64,000 nucleotides of DNA, taken from a virus. Shown here piece by piece: positions 60,095 through 64,000 of the stretch. The translations under genes were made by a program, and so were the position numbers. Within the stretch, counting starts at the first letter, position 1. The number at the start of each line of letters is the position of its first letter. The stretch is taken from positions 124,001-188,000 of IMG/VR virus record IMGVR_UViG_3300009181_000033; one strand, written 5' to 3'. A model generated the notes under the pieces. It was not told where the DNA came from and did no database searches. It worked only from the letters and a program-made list of their open reading frames with translations.

Positions 60095-60574
60095 TTATTT
60101 TCGCCTTTTGTATTCAGAAATAACGAATTCCAAATTCTGTTCGTTGGGCTCAATGATGAATTTGTCAATATTCAAAGTGGGATAGATCTCACGATATGCC
60201 ACCTTCACCTTTTCATTCTGTTCCTTCGTAACTGTCTCTTCCCTGCCAATCCAAGGTCGATTGAGCTCGAGCAAGATCATGAAGTACCCTAGATCAGAGA
60301 ATTTGCTCTCAATTTTGTCCTTGATTTCTGTGGTGATGTTGTTTCTCGAAAAGACCTTGCCATAGGACAGCTCGGAAATGTAAGAGCGATCGAAAACAAA
60401 CGGTCCACCTCGCTGGTCGATATCAACGAAATATCCGTTGAAATAATCATAATCCTTGGCAGCCGGTCCGTAATGAATCACCTCAATCCCTAGGCGCTCC
60501 TGCAGCTTCTTGCAGAAAGTCGTCTTGCCCTGCTGTTCAGCTCCCTCAACAATAATTCCACCTGTCTTCATCAT
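60095..60574 (-). CDS. P-loop deoxynucleotide kinase
   Basis: A 159-residue kinase. Walker A is VEGAEQQGKTTF (residues about 9-20) and the base-pocket-type motif is VFDRSYISELSYG, as in thymidylate kinase and phage dNMP kinases. It is shorter than TMK (about 210) and lacks an obvious LID region beyond residue 110. Coupled to DnaE by ATGA overlap. It probably phosphorylates a normal or modified deoxynucleotide, supplying triphosphate precursors. Confidence 0.85.
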   Translation of the reverse strand: MMKTGGIIVEGAEQQGKTTFCKKLQERLGIEVIHYGPAAKDYDYFNGYFVDIDQRGGPFVFDRSYISELSYGKVFSRNNITTEIKDKIESKFSDLGYFMILLELNRPWIGREETVTKEQNEKVKVAYREIYPTLNIDKFIIEPNEQNLEFVISEYKRRK

Positions 60575-63500
60575 TCCTCCTCTAGGATCTTAATCTTGCT
60601 CATGAAGGTTTTGCACCCGTAAGAATCAATGGTGATCTCAGAGATACAAACCGAATATTCCGGGAACTCCTTCTTCCCATCCCATCCCCAACAAAACACT
60701 CTCTTTAGCTGTCCAGATGGGCCAGAAGCATCCAGAATCAAATAAGGCTTGCCATTCTTCGTTTCTTTTTTCTTGGCATTAAGAACGACAAACCAGCAAA
60801 TGTCGCTGGCCTCGATCTCGTCAATCGGCCTGATGTTTTTCTCGTTGAATTTCCTCAAGATGTAATCGGGAACAAGGGAGATTGGGTTGAATGTGCTGAG
60901 GAACTTCGTGCAGTTACTGACGAACTCTTTTCTCGTCCAATCTTCCATGTCCTCAGTCGAGAGAAGGAGGTCCCTGAAGGCCTCCATTCCAGCAAATGGA
61001 TTCTTCTTGGTCGACTTCTTAATATCGTTGCTCTTGTTAATCAGGATCTCGTGCATCTGTTTGTAGCTACTAAAGGTCTTGCCAGGACCAACGGAGTCGA
61101 GAGAATCGAAAGCCTTGATTGAAATCAGGGCCTCGAGGCCTCGCTTATTAAACTTGGAGTGCCTCCACGTGCCATCCTCTGTCCAGAGGAGTTGTTCAAT
61201 TGACTCGTAAGGTCGATTCTCGATAATCTCCTCGATAGCCGATGAACCGACGCCTTTGCAGGAAAGGAAACTCGGCATGAATCTCTTTCCGTCGAGGATT
61301 GTCCATGAGGCTGTGGCGTGATTGATGTCAATGGGAACAATCTTATATCCAAGGGCCTTAACCTCAGAGAAAGCCTTTGTTCGTTTGTCATCGCTGTCCG
61401 ACATGGACTCGAGATAAGCACAGAGCCACTCCTCCTCGAAGTAAGTCAGGAGCCATGCACAATAGTAGGAATCGATAGCGTAAGAGAAGGCATGTGCAGA
61501 ATTAAAGCCGTAACCGGCGAAGAACAAAATCTTTTCATAAAGATCGTCTGCAACTTTTTCAGGCACTCCGTTCTTAATGGCCCCAGCGACAAAGTCCACC
61601 TTCGTTTTCTTGGCTTCCTCAACACCCTTCGCACCATCCTTGGCAGTCGTCTTCTTCATGATGTTTCGTCGGATGGTGTCCGTCTCTGTCTCAGGGAAAC
61701 CAGCCACAACAGAGCACAATTTCATTACCGATTCCTGGAAAATGATGCAACCAAAGCTTGGCTCGAGAACCTGCTTGATCAGTGGATGCTGATAATCGAT
61801 CTTGTCAGGATTTGCCTTGGCGTCCAAATACAACTTGTCGACGTTTGCGGCCAAGGGACCGGGACGATAGATTGAAGTCAATGTTGCAATGTCGAGGATG
61901 CTCCTCGGCTTTGCCTTCATGAATAGTCTCTGTGCACCGGCGTTGGCGAGCTGGAAGATGCCGGCGAATCGACCTTCGTGGTACACGTACTCATAGACCT
62001 TCTGGTCGTTTAGGTCGATGTTCTTCGGATCCATGTGCTTATCAAACCAAGCACGAACCTGTGCGAAAGTCGGATTCTCGATACCTTCACGGCGCTGGAG
62101 GATGAGCGAAATGCATCGCTCAATAATCCTCAAGGTTTCAAGGCCAAGGAGGTCGAACTTAATCCAACCGAGCTCCTCAAGGTGCTTGGCAGCCATGCCT
62201 TCGGCCCATGGAGTCTGAGGCTCGCCCCTCGCAAGAATCAGAGGCATCCTTTCTGCGATGTTTTCAGAAACAATGACTCCTCCAGCATGGCGACCCAAGG
62301 ACCTGTTCTGTCGAAAGAGAATCTTGATGGGATCGGCAACCTCGGGATGAGCCGCAATGAAGTTCTGGAGGGACTTCGAATATTGAATGGCGTCCTCGTA
62401 AGAGAGGACGAAGCTGTTCTTGTCATGTCCTGGCTTGAAGATGACCTTTTTGACATCATCCTCGATCGGTGCCATGGCAGCGTTGACCTCCTCGAATGGA
62501 ATTCCATAGAACTTAGAAATGTCCTTGATGAGGCTCTTCAGCTTGAAGGTGTTGTAATTGGAGATCGGAATGACATTCTCGTTGCCAAAGTTCTTTCGGA
62601 GCAACTCAATCAACCTGTCTCGGTCGGAGATATCACTATCGATATCAGGGAATCCTGAATTGTGTGTCAGCGTCCAATTTGTTCCTGATGTAGAAACCCA
62701 AAAAGTGTGATCTTCATCAACTTCAATGTCAATCAAATTGACATCATTCTCATGATCAATGATCTCGATCTTGTTGATCTTTGTAGGCTCTTGTTGAACA
62801 AAGAAATTATCCATTGGCAGTATGTGCTGTGCTTGAACTTCAATTTGTTTGCCTTCCCTTAGGACTAACCAAATATGATTTGGTGAACATTCGAAAATAT
62901 TAGAGCTCACATGAAGTCTGTATGTTTTCTTAGAGTTAGAATTAAATTTCTTTTTGATTTTTCGAGGAACTAAAGAACCCCCAACAACAACATCACCTTC
63001 AACTAGCTCTTCGATTTTTTTATGCCCGCTCGGTGTTTTCACCAAAGTCCCAGGCAAAAGACATCGATGGGGATTCATGAATCTCTCGAAAGGAAGATCA
63101 TATTCGATAGGATCGAGGTTGGTAATGCCAAGGACGTATGCAACGAGAGCACCAGCAGCAGAGCCACGACCAGGACCAATCAACATGTTTTCCCTGGCGA
63201 TGTCGAGAATCTTTTTCATGGTCAAGAAGTAATTGGAGAACTTCTTGTCCTTGATGATCTTCAGCTCGTACTTGAGTCGATCGATGTATTCCTGCTTGTC
63301 CTCCAAACCTCGCCAAACAAGACCCTTCTTGCAAGCCTCGACTAGAGCCTTGTCTTCAGTTAGTCCCTCAGGAATGGCATAGGAAGGCAGCTTCATGGAT
63401 CGATCAGGGTGTGCCTCCTGCAGCTCATTATGAACGATGTCGTGTGTCCTCTCGATTGCATCACAAACAATCGTATCATCATAGAAGGACATTCCTTCTG

Positions 63501-64000
63501 TTGTCTTACGATAGGTGTCCCAAAGCTGTGTGGCATTCTTGGGATAAAGCTCACACTTTAGATCTTCTACGGTTTGAGGAAGATCCTTGGGATTGAAACT
63601 CTGATAGTTCAACCACCCAAGCTTCTTATAGATCTCCCTCTCCCGCCAGTGCTCAGGTCGAGAATAGTGAGAGTCACAAGTGACAACAAGGCGGTCAGTC
63701 AAGGAATTTCGCTTGGCAAATTCGATGATCGCGCGGTTGGCAAGGTGCTGCGCTGACAGCTTGTTAAACTGAATCTCGAGACAGACGTTTTCCTTACCAA
63801 CCGCATCAGAGAGTCGATCGTAGGTGTTGCCCATGGAATTGAGCACCTTTTCCATGAGAGACTGATCGTTGAGCAAGTCATGCTTCAGATCATCGAATGG
63901 AATCTTCTGGAGCTGCTCAAAGATATCGTAACAAAGTGGGCCACCAAGGCATGCTGTGCTCACCATAAGGTGGCCACCCTTGGCAGCTTCCTTCAACATG
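60571..64000 (-). CDS. dnaE: DNA polymerase III alpha subunit with mini-intein, 5'-truncated
   Basis: At least 1142 residues; the N-terminal part of the PHP domain lies beyond the right edge. Visible: rest of PHP domain (VVTCDSHYSRPEH), palm GPGRGSAAGALVAYVLG, active-site Asp motif PDIDSDISD, third Asp IKFDLLGLETL, and fingers NSAHAFSYAIDSYYCAWL, followed by HhH and OB-type segments near the C-terminus (KETKNGKPYLILDASG). A 135-residue intein interrupts it just before PDIDSD. A bacterial-type PolIII alpha is unusual but known in large phages. The partner exonuclease is not seen. Confidence 0.93.
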   Translation of the reverse strand, partial: MLKEAAKGGHLMVSTACLGGPLCYDIFEQLQKIPFDDLKHDLLNDQSLMEKVLNSMGNTYDRLSDAVGKENVCLEIQFNKLSAQHLANRAIIEFAKRNSLTDRLVVTCDSHYSRPEHWREREIYKKLGWLNYQSFNPKDLPQTVEDLKCELYPKNATQLWDTYRKTTEGMSFYDDTIVCDAIERTHDIVHNELQEAHPDRSMKLPSYAIPEGLTEDKALVEACKKGLVWRGLEDKQEYIDRLKYELKIIKDKKFSNYFLTMKKILDIARENMLIGPGRGSAAGALVAYVLGITNLDPIEYDLPFERFMNPHRCLLPGTLVKTPSGHKKIEELVEGDVVVGGSLVPRKIKKKFNSNSKKTYRLHVSSNIFECSPNHIWLVLREGKQIEVQAQHILPMDNFFVQQEPTKINKIEIIDHENDVNLIDIEVDEDHTFWVSTSGTNWTLTHNSGFPDIDSDISDRDRLIELLRKNFGNENVIPISNYNTFKLKSLIKDISKFYGIPFEEVNAAMAPIEDDVKKVIFKPGHDKNSFVLSYEDAIQYSKSLQNFIAAHPEVADPIKILFRQNRSLGRHAGGVIVSENIAERMPLILARGEPQTPWAEGMAAKHLEELGWIKFDLLGLETLRIIERCISLILQRREGIENPTFAQVRAWFDKHMDPKNIDLNDQKVYEYVYHEGRFAGIFQLANAGAQRLFMKAKPRSILDIATLTSIYRPGPLAANVDKLYLDAKANPDKIDYQHPLIKQVLEPSFGCIIFQESVMKLCSVVAGFPETETDTIRRNIMKKTTAKDGAKGVEEAKKTKVDFVAGAIKNGVPEKVADDLYEKILFFAGYGFNSAHAFSYAIDSYYCAWLLTYFEEEWLCAYLESMSDSDDKRTKAFSEVKALGYKIVPIDINHATASWTILDGKRFMPSFLSCKGVGSSAIEEIIENRPYESIEQLLWTEDGTWRHSKFNKRGLEALISIKAFDSLDSVGPGKTFSSYKQMHEILINKSNDIKKSTKKNPFAGMEAFRDLLLSTEDMEDWTRKEFVSNCTKFLSTFNPISLVPDYILRKFNEKNIRPIDEIEASDICWFVVLNAKKKETKNGKPYLILDASGPSGQLKRVFCWGWDGKKEFPEYSVCISEITIDSYGCKTFMSKIKILEEE
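62659..63063 (-). other. Mini-intein in DnaE
   Basis: A 135-residue in-frame insert between extein NPHR and SGFPDIDSD. It begins CLLPGTLVKTPSGHKK (block A, Cys1), has SPNHIWLV (block B His), NLIDIEVDEDHTFWVS (block F) and ends TLTHN (block G) before Ser+1. No LAGLIDADG or other homing-endonuclease domain fits within it. All splicing residues are present. Confidence 0.92.

Noticed and set aside
1-64000. T4-type late promoters (TATAAATA)
   Set aside because: AT-rich segments resembling it occur before several genes, but spacing to starts is inconsistent and no clear shared consensus was seen by eye.
1-64000. tRNA genes
   Set aside because: Intergenic gaps are mostly under 100 nt and I saw no cloverleaf with a T-arm GTTCRA-type sequence; a tRNA scan would be decisive.

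Overview
The window looks like part of the genome of a large tailed bacteriophage (class Caudoviricetes), probably a jumbo or near-jumbo phage from an aquatic or metagenomic source. Genes are packed tightly, with 1-4 nt stop/start overlaps, in long same-strand runs. They combine tail-fibre-type proteins (collagen-like Gly-X-Y tracts, YadA-head repeats, lectin-like domains), a phage replication and nucleotide set (DNA polymerase III alpha, flap exonuclease, thymidine kinase, dCMP deaminase, thymidylate-synthase family enzymes, a P-loop nucleotide kinase) and many auxiliary genes. I saw no rRNA, tRNA, integrase or CRISPR array. The host cannot be named from the sequence. No stretch over 300 nt lacks a gene.

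Layout. 1-7.1 kb (+): virion/tail-fibre cluster, including two paralogous collagen-like proteins, a 1261-residue adhesin-like protein and a fibre gene interrupted by one in-frame TGA. 7.1-13.4 kb: a lipoprotein trypsin-like protease, an RmlD-like reductase, a complete two-component operon (GAF-PAS histidine kinase, lone receiver, coiled-coil membrane protein), small virion-like proteins and thioredoxin. 13.1-19.9 kb (-): second tail-fibre operon headed by a 1702-residue protein with about 170 G-x-Q triplets and about 24 YadA-head repeats. 20-28.2 kb (mostly -): GroEL, translation initiation factor IF-1, UV-damage endonuclease, AAA+ ATPase, an Fpg/Nei glycosylase that appears to use an ATC start codon, an SGNH hydrolase and a SpoU methyltransferase. 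28.3-32.8 kb (+): a complete YeaH/SpoVR/PrkA stress-kinase operon. 32.8-39.2 kb: GT2-methyltransferase fusion, ClpP-like protease, HhH-GPD glycosylase, UDP-sugar pyrophosphorylase, a small gene broken by TAA, flap exonuclease. 39.2-54.6 kb: a DUF6445-like oxygenase, pol-X-like nucleotidyltransferase, HAD phosphatase, NMN-adenylyltransferase-like protein, a KMDG ligase-like protein, pterin dehydratase-like, nitrilase and SOD-like proteins, and many unknown proteins that share a short amphipathic N-terminal helix. 54.6-64 kb (-): dCMP deaminase, TK, epimerase, dCMP-hydroxymethylase-like enzyme plus a degenerate paralogue, carbamoyltransferase, nucleotide kinase, and DnaE carrying a mini-intein and running off the right edge.

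How the genes may work together. The 54-60 kb block reads as a modified-pyrimidine pathway: hydroxymethylation at the dCMP level, phosphorylation, incorporation by the phage polymerase, then O-carbamoylation. UvdE, Fpg/Nei, HhH-GPD and a pol-X-like protein form a base-excision/UV repair kit. PrkA/YeaH/SpoVR, the two-component system, IF-1, GroEL, the SpoU methyltransferase, thioredoxin and SOD look like tools for controlling host stress physiology, translation and folding. A recurrent N-terminal helix ending in [L/I]-x-E, found on about eleven otherwise unrelated proteins, resembles the T4 capsid-targeting sequence and may mark proteins packaged in the head. That is inference.
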